Origin: Desulfospira joergensenii DSM 10085
GTDB lineage: Bacteria; Desulfobacterota; Desulfobacteria; Desulfobacterales; Desulfobacteraceae
Assembly: GCF_000420085.1 (NCBI RefSeq)
Contig: NZ_ATUG01000002.1
Location: 806,001-870,000, forward strand
Direction of reading: 5' to 3'
Length of the DNA: 64,000 nt
Shown: positions 17,887 to 26,517 of the stretch, piece after piece
How positions within the stretch are numbered: the stretch's first letter is position 1
Layout of the letters: the number at the start of each line of letters is the position of its first letter
Notes under the pieces: model-generated
Database searches by the model: none
Told to the model about the DNA's origin: nothing
What the model saw: the letters and a program-made list of their open reading frames with translations, nothing else
Made by a program: the position numbers and the translations under genes

Positions 17887-18750
17887 CTAATTGAACCAGA
17901 TGTCGTTCTCCCGGTAGGCCTGCTCCAGCTTCTCCTGGTGGGTCTTGAGATTCTCTCCCATCTCGGCGGCCAGGCAGTTGAGCAGATAATGGATCAGACA
18001 GACCAGGGAGGCGGGATTCCCCAGAAAAGGAACCGTGGTCAGGGGGGCAATCAGAACCTGGTCGCTTAAAGGTGCCAGGGGGCAGGACAGGGTATCCGTG
18101 ATCAGGATCTGGCTGAATTTTTGCCGCCGGGCGATTTTTCCCATTCGGATGAGTTCATTGGGATACCTTGAGGTGGCAATGATTACGACCACCGTTCCTT
18201 CCGGGGCCAAGACCATCTGGTCCATGGATGTCCGGTCGGATCCGTTGAGGATATGAACATGTTCCCGGATCTTTGCCATGGTCCAGCCCATGTAATGAGC
18301 TGTAGAGAAGGAAAGCCGGGCCCCCATGACATAGACGGCAGGCGCATCTTTTAATATCCTGGAAATCGTCTTTATCTGGTCCCGGTCCACCCTCTTATGC
18401 ATGGCCTTGATGTCGGCGATGTCCTGGTTGATGAGGCGGTCCAGCTCCCTGTCTTCACTGCCCGAGACCGGATGGGACATTCTTTCCCTTTCCATGAGGG
18501 TGAATTTCCGGTCAATAAGATCCCGGATGGAGGAGATGAACTTTGCATAGGATTCAAACCCGAGCTGCCGGACAAACCGGACCACCGTGGCTTCGCTCAC
18601 CCCGACGGCAGCGCCCAGCTGCCGTGTGGTCATGAAAACAGCCTTGTCCGGGGAAGCCAGTACAAATTCAGCCAGGAGTTTTCCCTTTCCTGCAAGGGTG
18701 TCATAAGCGTCATTTAAAATGGTCTGGAGGGATTCGTTTTTTGAAGTCAT
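17887..18750 (-). CDS. MurR/RpiR family transcriptional regulator (HTH plus SIS domain)
   Basis: The 287-residue regulator has an RpiR-type helix-turn-helix in the first ~75 residues (MTTRQLGAAVGVSEATVVRFVRQLGFESYAKF) and a SIS ligand domain (VYVMGARLSFSTAHYMGWTM, VIIATSRYPNELIRMGKIAR, LITDTLSCPLA). Typical ligands are phosphosugars, although the lack of a sugar operon nearby leaves the ligand open. A 16-base motif in its own promoter recurs ahead of the mttB homologue at 26.5 kb, which suggests that it controls the methyltransferase cluster as well as itself. The upstream activator gene is on the same strand, 213 bases downstream. Confidence 0.88.
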   Translation of the reverse strand: MTSKNESLQTILNDAYDTLAGKGKLLAEFVLASPDKAVFMTTRQLGAAVGVSEATVVRFVRQLGFESYAKFISSIRDLIDRKFTLMERERMSHPVSGSEDRELDRLINQDIADIKAMHKRVDRDQIKTISRILKDAPAVYVMGARLSFSTAHYMGWTMAKIREHVHILNGSDRTSMDQMVLAPEGTVVVIIATSRYPNELIRMGKIARRQKFSQILITDTLSCPLAPLSDQVLIAPLTTVPFLGNPASLVCLIHYLLNCLAAEMGENLKTHQEKLEQAYRENDIWFN

Positions 18751-18784
18751 GGTGTCTGTTTCATTCCGGGCAATATTTTAAAAG

Positions 18785-18800
18785 GTTTTGTTACATTTTT
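18785..18800. promoter_or_regulatory. Shared 16-base motif, copy 1 (rpiR promoter)
   Basis: The sequence GTTTTGTTACATTTTT is identical to 26411-26426 upstream of the mttB homologue. Its core TGTTACA fits the palindrome TGT-N-ACA. On the minus strand it lies just downstream of a TTGACA (-35-like) and upstream of the rpiR start, so it could be an autoregulatory operator. Confidence 0.45.
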
Positions 18801-18909
18801 ATCTTTTGATGTCAAGTTTTTAATACAATCAACTCTTGAAGTGGTCTTGAATGGAGGATTTTACATGATTTCACGTCAATTGACAGTATTTGTTTCTTTT
18901 GTCGTTTGT

Positions 18910-18945
18910 TTTAGTCCGGATATTTCATGAAATATCCGGACTAAA
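18910..18945. repeat. Perfect 36-base palindrome
   Basis: Bases 18910-18927 are the exact reverse complement of 18928-18945, with no loop; the arms contain TAGTCCGGATATTTCA. It lies in the 583-base stretch 18751-19333 between the RpiR and esterase genes. No T-tract follows, so it is not an obvious terminator. It could be a transposon-end joint, a resolution site or an operator. The remainder of the stretch holds short open pieces that look like gene relics. Confidence 0.75.
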
Positions 18946-19151
18946 GTGGATGCCCAGGCAGGGCATAGATAAGCCCTATGGTTGGATAAAGGATTTGGAT
19001 ACCGTAAAGATTCAGACATTGTCCTGCCGCTGCCGGACTGACCGGCTTCACATGAAGCATTTCAGGAAACGGTGGCTGCTGTTTATGCAAGAAACCTTGA
19101 CTGTTAGTTTGTGCCAATAGCGACCCTTGCCAAGAGAATCCAACACCGTGA

Positions 19152-19337
19152 AAGAAATTCAAAATCGAGCATGTATACCAAGATATTATGGACTATGGTA
19201 TTGCTTATATTATGGATACCATCCGAATATCTGAGTGTCCGAAGAATATTGATTATTCAATCAAGTGGTTGGAATCCGGACATAGTCCTGATATTTATCT
19301 TATGTGTACCACCATGCCAAATAAGGAGGTCTTTTGA
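19152..19337 (+). pseudogene. Relic coding segment of unknown family
   Basis: An open frame of 61 codons runs from just after a stop at 19149-19151 to a TGA at 19335-19337. It has no ATG near its beginning and no ribosome-binding site. The translation (KKFKIEHVYQDIMDYGIAY..., ending TTMPNKEVF) has protein-like composition. I do not recognise it. It overlaps the esterase start by 4 bases and looks like the 3' end of a decayed gene whose 5' part is lost. Confidence 0.35.
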
Positions 19338-19963
19338 AAAAAAGCCTGATGGTCCTGATGATCGTGATTGCAGGAGTCCTTGGATACCGGTTCTGGGTCG
19401 GGGAAAAAGCTTATGAAATAAAAAATATCCCCTTGTCCGTATCGCGCATTGTTTGTTTCGGCGACAGTCTGACCCGGGGGTACGGTGCCGGCAAAGGAAA
19501 AGATTATCCGTCCCGGCTGGCCGAGATGACCGGTATTGAGGTCATCAATTCCGGGATGTCGGGAAATACCACGGCAGACGGGCTGGCCAGGCTCGAAGAT
19601 GATGTATTGTCCTATGAACCTGATGTGGTCCTGATCACCCTGGGTGGCAACGATATGAAAAACCGTGTGAACGTGGATACGGCCCGTGCCAATCTGGTCA
19701 GTATTATCCAGCGTATCCAGGATGCCAGGGCCATGGTGGTCCTGGGGGGTATAGATATTCCTTTGTATGGCAAAGGCTATGCGCAGATGTATGAATCACT
19801 CGCCCGGCAGACCGGTTCGGTACTGATTCCCAATATTCTTGAAGACCTATTCGGCCACCCTGATTTAATGAGTGATTCCATCCATCCAAATGACAAGGGA
19901 TATGAGATTATGGCCGGATATTTTTATAAGGCCATTGACGGGCTGCCCTTCGTCATGAATTAG
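19334..19963 (+). CDS. SGNH/GDSL-family esterase (TesA/lysophospholipase L1-like)
   Basis: The 209-residue protein has an N-terminal membrane anchor or signal (about residues 3-18) and all SGNH blocks: GDSLTRGYGAGKG (catalytic Ser), NSGMSGNTTADGLARL (Gly), ITLGGNDM (Asn) and SDSIHPNDKGYEIMA (Asp and His). It is expected to hydrolyse esters of lipids or acylated substrates in the periplasm. The start is TTG at 19334, supported by a strong Shine-Dalgarno sequence AAGGAGG 5 bases upstream; no ATG is available before the hydrophobic segment. It is a single gene flanked by decayed sequence. Confidence 0.9.
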   Translation: MKKSLMVLMIVIAGVLGYRFWVGEKAYEIKNIPLSVSRIVCFGDSLTRGYGAGKGKDYPSRLAEMTGIEVINSGMSGNTTADGLARLEDDVLSYEPDVVLITLGGNDMKNRVNVDTARANLVSIIQRIQDARAMVVLGGIDIPLYGKGYAQMYESLARQTGSVLIPNILEDLFGHPDLMSDSIHPNDKGYEIMAGYFYKAIDGLPFVMN

Positions 19964-20187
19964 GCTCAAACTCAGCGAGAATTTGAAATGATCCCTTCGC
20001 AATATTTTTTCTATTGAATGCTGTTTTGAAATAGGTATAGGCGAGGATAATACCATCATTGTGCACCCACCAGTTAGAGCTTAAGTTTACAAAATGATTT
20101 GATCGAAAGTAAAATAGTTTATGGTATCAAACTAACCATTTTTTCTTGAGTATCATTTTCATAATGTCTCTTTAAGTCGTTTTATTT

Positions 20188-20406
20188 TTAAACTTTTTTT
20201 ATTTTAAATGTCCATCCGTAATTTGCTGGACTAAAGGCCTTTTCAATCCGCAAATTATATTCCCGTTCGGTAACAATATAATTCCCAACATGAATATTTC
20301 CTTGAATAAATATTCTCTCACCAACTAATGGGATTTGTGCTCCATCGGGAACTGACATAATTATTGGTTCATTGGTTTTACTCTCAATTGTGAATGCTAA
20401 TTCCAT
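20188..20406 (-). CDS. Small hypothetical protein (72 aa)
   Basis: A 72-residue soluble protein starting MELAFTIESKTNEPIIMS and ending YGWTFKIKKV. A good Shine-Dalgarno sequence AAGGAG is 7 bases upstream. Alternating hydrophobic and polar residues suggest a small beta-rich fold. I do not recognise a family. It sits in the AT-rich accessory patch, on the same strand as the lipoprotein and integrase genes. Confidence 0.55.
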   Translation of the reverse strand: MELAFTIESKTNEPIIMSVPDGAQIPLVGERIFIQGNIHVGNYIVTEREYNLRIEKAFSPANYGWTFKIKKV

Positions 20407-20548
20407 TTTGATTCTCCTTAAATCTTAATGGCTTCCTGACCTTAGTCTGGGATTATTATTTCTGATTTCTCAGCTTCTATCATTTGAACCATGTCGGTGA
20501 CGATTTGTTCTCATAAGCATCTAAAAAATAGAATATCTATCAATTTGC

Positions 20549-21160
20549 CTACGAATTTCCTTTTTCATCAAAAAGCTTTTCATGAACCCAACCTACGTTG
20601 GTCAAAATTAATGTAGCTTCTCCATGTAGTGGTGTTTTGCTGGAATCAATGTCTTTCTCCATCCATTTATATTTCTTTTTCAAAACATGAACCCAATCAG
20701 GAATATTATTAATTTTATATGTATATTTCACATGAGATACTGTATAGCCTGCGATACTCGCGGGCTCTGTAAAATTTAGAATCTCAATGACTTCCCCATT
20801 TCCATAACAAAAATGAGAACCTATCATTGCCTTTTTATGATATCTTTTCCCCAACTCAGTCAGTCTATCCTTTTCAACTTCAACCATTTTAGGTTTTTTA
20901 TTCTCTATGATATTCATTATGTCTTTTTCTTCTTCGAGTTCTTTGTATATCTCTATTAATCCCGCAGCGGTATAAAGCTCTCGATCCTCTTTAGAAAATA
21001 CTCTCGCTGAAACTGAGTTTCCGCTTTTTTTTATAGCTTCATTGATCGCGATTTTGAAATTTTCTGAATTTGCTTTTTTGGGGTCTGGTGAACATGAGAA
21101 AAGAAAGGAAGACAACAAAACAAGAATCATTACCTTCACAAGAGCAAAACGAGTAATCAT
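20549..21160 (-). CDS. Putative lipoprotein of unknown function (203 aa)
   Basis: The N-terminus MITRFALVKVMILVLLSSFLFSC is a lipoprotein signal peptide with a lipobox ending FSC, so Cys23 should be lipidated. The mature part is charged and has a Lys/Glu-rich helix around residues 70-105. A later region is probably beta-structured (YTVSHVKYTYKINNIPDW and TPLHGEATLILTNVGW). The Shine-Dalgarno sequence GGAG lies 6 bases from the ATG. No known family is recognised. Composition is AT-rich compared with the core genes, consistent with horizontal acquisition beside the integrase. Confidence 0.65.
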   Translation of the reverse strand: MITRFALVKVMILVLLSSFLFSCSPDPKKANSENFKIAINEAIKKSGNSVSARVFSKEDRELYTAAGLIEIYKELEEEKDIMNIIENKKPKMVEVEKDRLTELGKRYHKKAMIGSHFCYGNGEVIEILNFTEPASIAGYTVSHVKYTYKINNIPDWVHVLKKKYKWMEKDIDSSKTPLHGEATLILTNVGWVHEKLFDEKGNS

Positions 21161-21499
21161 ATCAACTCCTTTTTGAAAAAATTAATTTGAAAAGAGGATC
21201 TATAAAAATGCCGATTGCACTTTTGATGATTTTGATTAATCGATTTGGCAACCCGGCTATCTTTGTTGAAAGACCCGTGGCTTTCCGTCCCTGTTTCACA
21301 ACAGGTTTGGCTATAATTTTTGATGAAATACGCTTAATATTAAAATTTGTCAAGGATATTGGGTATTATGCCATGCCAATGTCTGTCAAACCAGAGTACT
21401 CTTTAACATCGTGATAAGTGCTATAAGCGGTGTTGACTTTGTCTATGACCTGTCGCTATTGTCCGGAAAAGGCCCGTAAGCACTGGTGTTTCTATTGTT

Positions 21500-21524
21500 G
21501 GGGATTGGGTTCATTCCAATCCCC
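21500..21524 (-). terminator. Hairpin downstream of the integrase
   Basis: A 9-base-pair perfect stem (GGGGATTGG, 21500-21508, with 21516-21524) with a 7-base loop lies 9 bases beyond the integrase stop. The T-tract is weak, so termination is plausible but not certain. The 372-base stretch 21161-21532 holds no gene that I trust. Confidence 0.5.
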
Positions 21525-21532
21525 TTCGAATT

Positions 21533-22402
21533 TTATCGGTAAATATTCTCAATCCAATACATGGCCTCAGTGTCGCTGATTTTGCCCAGATACCGTTGGG
21601 TGGTAGACAGGTTGGAATGCCGGAGAATGATTTTTGACACGATTTCAATGGGAACTCCTGATCGGCTGGCATATGTGGCGGCATGTCTCCGAAGATCATG
21701 AGGTTTTACATCTATACCTATTTTCTTGCCGGCGTTTTTAACGATTTCTCGGGCTCGGGTATATCCTAAAGGGAAAACACGCTCATTATCCGGGATATTT
21801 TCAGCGGCAATGTATTCACGCAGCCGGTCCGCTACCTTTTGGGGAATAAAAACGACTTCAGATGCCCGGCCACTTTTTGGATTGGGCAAATGAAGTTTTC
21901 GATCCAGGACATCCTGGGGTTTCAACTTCAGGACTTCACCGATCCTCATACCACCCCTTGCCATCAGTTCAAGCATGAGCCTGTTTCTGGGGCTATCTGT
22001 TTTGAAGATGAACTCATCAACGGCATCTCGTTCCAAGATTGTCCATGGCTGCAGTTTTGAGACTCGGAAAGTTTTTGCAAGGACAGGAGCGTCGCATGGA
22101 TTGGAGAGGTCTGGCATAACAGTGCTTTTAACGAAATTGAACAGGCTTTTGAGGAGGGAATACTTGAGTTTCTTGGTTGATGGTTTCTGGCCTTCAGTAA
22201 TTTTGACCAGAAATGCCATGATTTCATCCGATGTTACCGCAGAGACATCACGCTTGCCGAACTCCTTTTGGAAAACTGCCAGAAAGTACCGATAGTTTTG
22301 GATGGTGTTTTTTTTGAGTTGAGCTTTTGGTAAGCCAGAAAATTTTTGATTGCCTGTGAAATTTTCATGATGCTGCCCTCCTTTAAAAATGTTACGGTCC
22401 AT
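21533..22402 (-). CDS. Tyrosine recombinase / phage-type integrase
   Basis: The 289-residue protein has an N-terminal core-binding (SAM-like) domain and a C-terminal catalytic domain. All expected active-site residues are present: Arg153 (RGGMRIGEV), Lys176 (NPKSGRASEV), His235 and Arg238 (PHDLRRHAATYAS), His262 (ILRHSNLSTTQ) and Tyr271 (RYLG). It should catalyse site-specific integration or excision. It may be the relic driver of the accessory island at 18.8-26 kb, although no cognate att site flanked by a tRNA gene is visible. The start could be a few codons later than the ATG at 22402. Confidence 0.9.
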   Translation of the reverse strand: MDRNIFKGGQHHENFTGNQKFSGLPKAQLKKNTIQNYRYFLAVFQKEFGKRDVSAVTSDEIMAFLVKITEGQKPSTKKLKYSLLKSLFNFVKSTVMPDLSNPCDAPVLAKTFRVSKLQPWTILERDAVDEFIFKTDSPRNRLMLELMARGGMRIGEVLKLKPQDVLDRKLHLPNPKSGRASEVVFIPQKVADRLREYIAAENIPDNERVFPLGYTRAREIVKNAGKKIGIDVKPHDLRRHAATYASRSGVPIEIVSKIILRHSNLSTTQRYLGKISDTEAMYWIENIYR

Positions 22403-22503
22403 CCTGATGAAGAATCAGGACACCGACAGTATACAAAATTCCTGGAAGAACAGCGGGACTTTTTTCGGAAAGGCTCGGGAAAAGGCCTGCAGCGTGGCCA
22501 TGT

Positions 22504-22818
22504 GTACTTGATCTGTTATTGGTGAGGATCGAGAAGCTCGGACTTGAGGCCCCTCATACCATTAATATTGAGTTTTGGTTTACTACCCTTATGTGTGGAA
22601 CTCCCAAGTCTTAGCTGGTTGGATGGTACACACGAAGGTGCTTCATAAGAGATTCGTAGTTTAGTCGCCAAAGTTGCAGATGAGATGAAAAACGATGATG
22701 AAAAAGTCCCAGGCCCCATTGCCTTCAGTACCCCAGGTGTAAGAACAGGTGGTGAAATTTTTTAAAAAGTGTTCTAAAAATAGCGTGTCAAGGTCCCTCG
22801 TACTTGTTCTGTTATTGG
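22504..22818. repeat. Pair of 19-base direct repeats flanking a gene relic upstream of the integrase
   Basis: GTACTTGATCTGTTATTGG at 22504-22522 recurs at 22800-22818 with one mismatch. The 277 bases between contain a decayed coding segment: from 22649 to a TAA at 22765 the plus strand reads VAKVADEMKNDDEKV and ends VRTGGEIF, with a stop just before it and further readable codons upstream. I do not recognise the family. The repeats could be an insertion duplication or recombinase sites. The rest of the 543-base gap 22403-22945 shows nothing else. Confidence 0.45.
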
Positions 22819-22945
22819 AATTTTATCGGAAAAAATAGACGAGAAGATAATATTTTGGTAGACCTCTTTTCAAAGACATGACAGATGTTAAGGGAAGAGT
22901 TTATTCCCGCTGGATCTGGTTTGGGACGCTAATTCCGGGAGATAT

Positions 22946-25936
22946 ATGAACAGAGCTGAAAGAGGATGGCTGTATTATGATAAACGGGATCATCAATTGA
23001 TCCATATTGTCAATTCTGTCTATGATACCGACAATGCTCCCGGTTATACACGGCAACTATACTATACCTATTTTCATCCTCTCGGCCTAAAAGAACTGGC
23101 TGAATCCAAGGGCCTTCGTACTGCCTATTGTATTGTCAACCTCCTGGAGTCTCTGGAACGGGGAGAGATAGAGAACAGGCTGCAGGCATTGACCGGCCTT
23201 AAGGATGATATCCTGGCTACAGCCGACGGCCCCATGTCTAAAAATACAGCCAGGGTTCTGCTTCAGGTTATGAAAGAACTGGTCAGGGCCAAAGGAAATT
23301 ATGGTAAGCAATTGAAACTGGCCCATGATTTCCGGGTGGCAGCTTTCGGCAAACCCAGGGTCATCCGGCGGTTCCTCGAAAGTTATCATCTGATCGAAAT
23401 GCCCGAAGAGTGGAACCAGATTGCATTTGACGATCATGTCCACGATGCCAACACATCAGGACGGAAATCACCCACCCATCTGATCATGGATGCATGGATA
23501 AAAGGTATCCGGCGGCTTCGGGTGATCTATTACCACACCATTGAGCCCAGGTTTGCCACGGAACTGATACAGGCCGCGCGGATCATGGATATTGATCTGA
23601 GAATCGGTATTGAATTCAGGGCCAAGTACCGTGGACGGTATATCTCCTTTATCTGGGTGTCAAGGGGCCTGCCCGATGCGGAGTCTTTCCTCTGCTTTCT
23701 GGCTGAGCCCCGGGTGGTCCAGTTCATGGCTAACGGAAAGGAGGTGCTTAGGTTCAAGGAAAAATATGCCCTGAACCTGCTAAAGGATTTCAATGAAAAT
23801 CACCTAACATCCATGTGTAGCTATCTCGGTATCCACCTTGAGCCGTTTAAACCTGAAGCATTTCTCGAATTCATTTCACCGGGTCAGCCGTCATCGGTCT
23901 ACCTGGGTGAATATATACACTGGGCTGCCCTCCGAGCAATGAGGGCCACAGTGGCAGATTGGCGGAAAGCGCAGCCGGCAGATGCCGAAGAACAGGAAAG
24001 CCGGGCCGAATTCATCCGGCGCATGGAAACATTCACTGTGGCAAAACTGCTTTCTGACTATCTGGAGACCTCTCCCTATTTTGACATGTTTCAACACGCT
24101 ATCATTTGTTCGGATACAGATATTCCCGAACGCCTGAAAATGACTTTCCGCAAGATTATCGAGGAGATAAGCCACCTACACCCAGACTACCGGATCACCC
24201 TTAACGTAGGCAATTTGAAGCCTGAAGATGTGCTTGAACTTCTCTATGAAGGCGACGGAGCAATTACCCGGCTTGAGAGTATTAACCTGAAGAACTTCAT
24301 TGATCGGGAGATGGATCACATTATCGCGATCAACCAACTGCAGCAGGCAATCAATGCCGGAAGCCTTCTTAAACTGAAGCGAGTCGTCAGGCAGATTCTC
24401 CTTAGGGTAAAAGTGGCAGACTATTCGGACAGAGATGATCGGTTGAAAAAATTGACCGATATCCTTTATGACATCGATACCCTCAAGCATTTGTATTCTG
24501 CCAGGCCTCTTAAGACGCGGATCGGCAGCGATTCGACCGGAAAGCCTGGTCAGGGATATGGCATGGGATTCGCACTGATCAATACCCTCCCAGGCCTGGC
24601 GGCTCGAAAAATAACAAAAAACACATCAAAAAGGCGGATACTGCCGGTGCAGATGGAGGTGCTGAGGCGAATCACCATTTCCGCAGAAAACCGTCTCCCG
24701 ATACTGGCGACCCTTCCGGGAATCCATCATCTCTTTGCCCGTCAAAAGACGGACTGGATATTCGAATCCTTTGCCTTCAATATGAAACATGCCGGGAATA
24801 TTGTTTCTCTGGACCGGATGAGCCGGCAGGAGAAGAATGATCTGGGTGCGAGGGGCTCTGGTGACGACCGAAAAGGCGGGGTGAAATCATGGCGGACCCT
24901 GAACACAAAAGTTAAAAACACCCTGAAGATCGCACTGGGATTCATACCAGCGTTTCTTTGTTTTGTCCTTACAAAGGAATGGTGGCTCCTGGCATATTTC
25001 GGCGCCTTTATCTGGTTTGGCATTACCGGTGTCCGGAACATCCTCCAGTCAGTGATCGGCGGCGGCGGCTTCAGGCGGACCTCCCTGATGAAATGGAATG
25101 ATTTTGTCAGTTGGGACCGCCTTGCCGATTCCCTTTTTTACACGGGGTTTTCTGTTCCCCTTCTGGACTTCGTTATCAAGACGCTTCTTCTGGAAAAGGG
25201 GCTGCACATTACCATGTCCACCAGCCCGCTGGCGGTCTATTCCGTCATGGCGCTTGCAAACGGCATATATCTCTCTTCGCATAATATTTTCAGGGGTCTT
25301 CCAAAGGCAGCAGCCACCGGGAATTTTTTCCGTAGTGTATTTTCCATCCCAGTGGCCGTCCTGGTGAATACTTTCATTGCCGCCATACTGACTTTCCTGA
25401 ACGTGCCATCCGTGGACACGGTCCTGCAGAAGTGGGCGGCCATCATTTCAAAGGGCGCCTCGGATCTGGTGGCCGGCCTGATTGAAGGAACGGCGGAACG
25501 GATGCACAATGTAAGGCTCAGGGAACGGGATATTAAGGCGAAGTTTTCCCATCTGTTTGAAACCTATTCGAGGCTGGAACAACTTTTTCCTGAGACAGAG
25601 GAACTCAGAGTCCTGGAAAACGCCAATTCTCTGATCACCAGTTTCAATTCGGAAGTCCGGGATCTGGCGGTGATGATCATCATCAACAGTCTGGACCTGC
25701 TCTATTTTTGGATGTACCTGCCCCGGGCAAAAAATGTAATGATGGATATGTTTGAGCGGCTCACCCCCGAAGAAAAGGTCATATTCCAGCAGTCACAGAA
25801 TCTACTGAAACAGGAAAAATTTATCAGCCGACTGCTGGTGGACGGTATCCTGGGAGACAATTTTCCCAAGCCGCTCTCTTTTTATCTTACCAATTATAAA
25901 ATCTATCTTTCCCATATTTCGTCACTCCATTCTTGA
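22946..25936 (+). CDS. Large membrane protein with PHP-like N-terminal domain, function unknown
   Basis: The 996-residue protein matches no family I can name. Around residues 158-245 it reads DDHVHDANTSGRKSPTHLI, then VIYYHT and LRIGIEFRAKYRGRY. The order HxHD, loop with SP, YHT, GIE is that of PHP-type metal-dependent phosphoesterases or nuclease domains, though degenerate. A long helical, charged middle follows (about residues 260-520). The C-terminal third has several hydrophobic segments (near 655-705, 730-750 and 765-815, for example ALGFIPAFLCFVLTKEWWLLAYF) and ends in a soluble helical tail. It is transcribed alone, away from the integrase. It could be a signalling or defence-type enzyme at the membrane, but nothing here proves that. 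Confidence 0.8.
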   Translation: MNRAERGWLYYDKRDHQLIHIVNSVYDTDNAPGYTRQLYYTYFHPLGLKELAESKGLRTAYCIVNLLESLERGEIENRLQALTGLKDDILATADGPMSKNTARVLLQVMKELVRAKGNYGKQLKLAHDFRVAAFGKPRVIRRFLESYHLIEMPEEWNQIAFDDHVHDANTSGRKSPTHLIMDAWIKGIRRLRVIYYHTIEPRFATELIQAARIMDIDLRIGIEFRAKYRGRYISFIWVSRGLPDAESFLCFLAEPRVVQFMANGKEVLRFKEKYALNLLKDFNENHLTSMCSYLGIHLEPFKPEAFLEFISPGQPSSVYLGEYIHWAALRAMRATVADWRKAQPADAEEQESRAEFIRRMETFTVAKLLSDYLETSPYFDMFQHAIICSDTDIPERLKMTFRKIIEEISHLHPDYRITLNVGNLKPEDVLELLYEGDGAITRLESINLKNFIDREMDHIIAINQLQQAINAGSLLKLKRVVRQILLRVKVADYSDRDDRLKKLTDILYDIDTLKHLYSARPLKTRIGSDSTGKPGQGYGMGFALINTLPGLAARKITKNTSKRRILPVQMEVLRRITISAENRLPILATLPGIHHLFARQKTDWIFESFAFNMKHAGNIVSLDRMSRQEKNDLGARGSGDDRKGGVKSWRTLNTKVKNTLKIALGFIPAFLCFVLTKEWWLLAYFGAFIWFGITGVRNILQSVIGGGGFRRTSLMKWNDFVSWDRLADSLFYTGFSVPLLDFVIKTLLLEKGLHITMSTSPLAVYSVMALANGIYLSSHNIFRGLPKAAATGNFFRSVFSIPVAVLVNTFIAAILTFLNVPSVDTVLQKWAAIISKGASDLVAGLIEGTAERMHNVRLRERDIKAKFSHLFETYSRLEQLFPETEELRVLENANSLITSFNSEVRDLAVMIIINSLDLLYFWMYLPRAKNVMMDMFERLTPEEKVIFQQSQNLLKQEKFISRLLVDGILGDNFPKPLSFYLTNYKIYLSHISSLHS

Positions 25937-26517
25937 TCCTTTTATCTTATGAGGTAAGCTGAAAAAAATGGACACCAAACCTTTTATTTTATAAACGAAA
26001 TGAAGGAGTTGTTGAAATGGCAACAATTCCTTACGGAAAATATACCAACTAAATGATGGTGATATTTAGTACAACACCAGCGCTGACTATGTCTATCATT
26101 GATGATGGCAGTTGATTTTAAAAAGGCCATGAATGGCAGGAGCATTGTGGGTAAGACTGGAGTGGTGAATAATTATCTTTATCCTTAAACTTCTAATTTC
26201 AAACAATAAATATATCTAAAATGGCTATCAGAGCATACATTTAATTGATCACTGCGCACATGCCAAACCGGGGTAAGCCGGTTCAACCCCGTAAACGATT
26301 CTCAGGTTCCGAATAATACAAAGTATGCAATTTTTATTACCGTATCCGGCCTTCTCTAAGCTTTGAAACAAAAGCCACCATATAAATAACGGATGGAGAT
26401 GTTTTGATAAGTTTTGTTACATTTTTTCTTGACAGAAATTCAGGTCCATGCCATTTAGGATCTACAGCCTGAAAATCGGGCAGAACACCAACCCCAAATT
26501 ATGAACGGGAGAGAGTC
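25937..26517 (+). other. 581-base gap with small open frames, probably gene relics
   Basis: Two short frames are readable: an 11-codon one starting MATIPYGK (from 26017) after a good AAGGAG site, and a 28-codon one reading MMAVDFKKAMNGRSIVGK and ending NNYLYP just after it. They may be remnants of one frame-shifted gene. The distal part (after about 26,400) is the promoter region of the mttB homologue, with a TTGACA at 26429-26434. Confidence 0.35.
26411..26426. promoter_or_regulatory. Shared 16-base motif, copy 2 (mttB promoter)
   Basis: GTTTTGTTACATTTTT is identical to the copy at 18785-18800 in front of the RpiR gene. Here it ends three bases before a TTGACA box at 26429-26434, about 90 bases ahead of the mttB homologue. 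The position suits binding of an activator or repressor next to the -35. Confidence 0.45.

Noticed and set aside
17731..18069. Plus-strand frame opposite the RpiR gene
   Set aside because: It overlaps the regulator's coding sequence on the opposite strand; it is a shadow frame.
21162..21353. 63-codon minus-strand frame beginning MTNFNIKRISSK, ending just upstream of the lipoprotein
   Set aside because: No ribosome site and low-complexity basic composition; it may be leader or relic sequence. A plus-strand frame over the same bases is no better.
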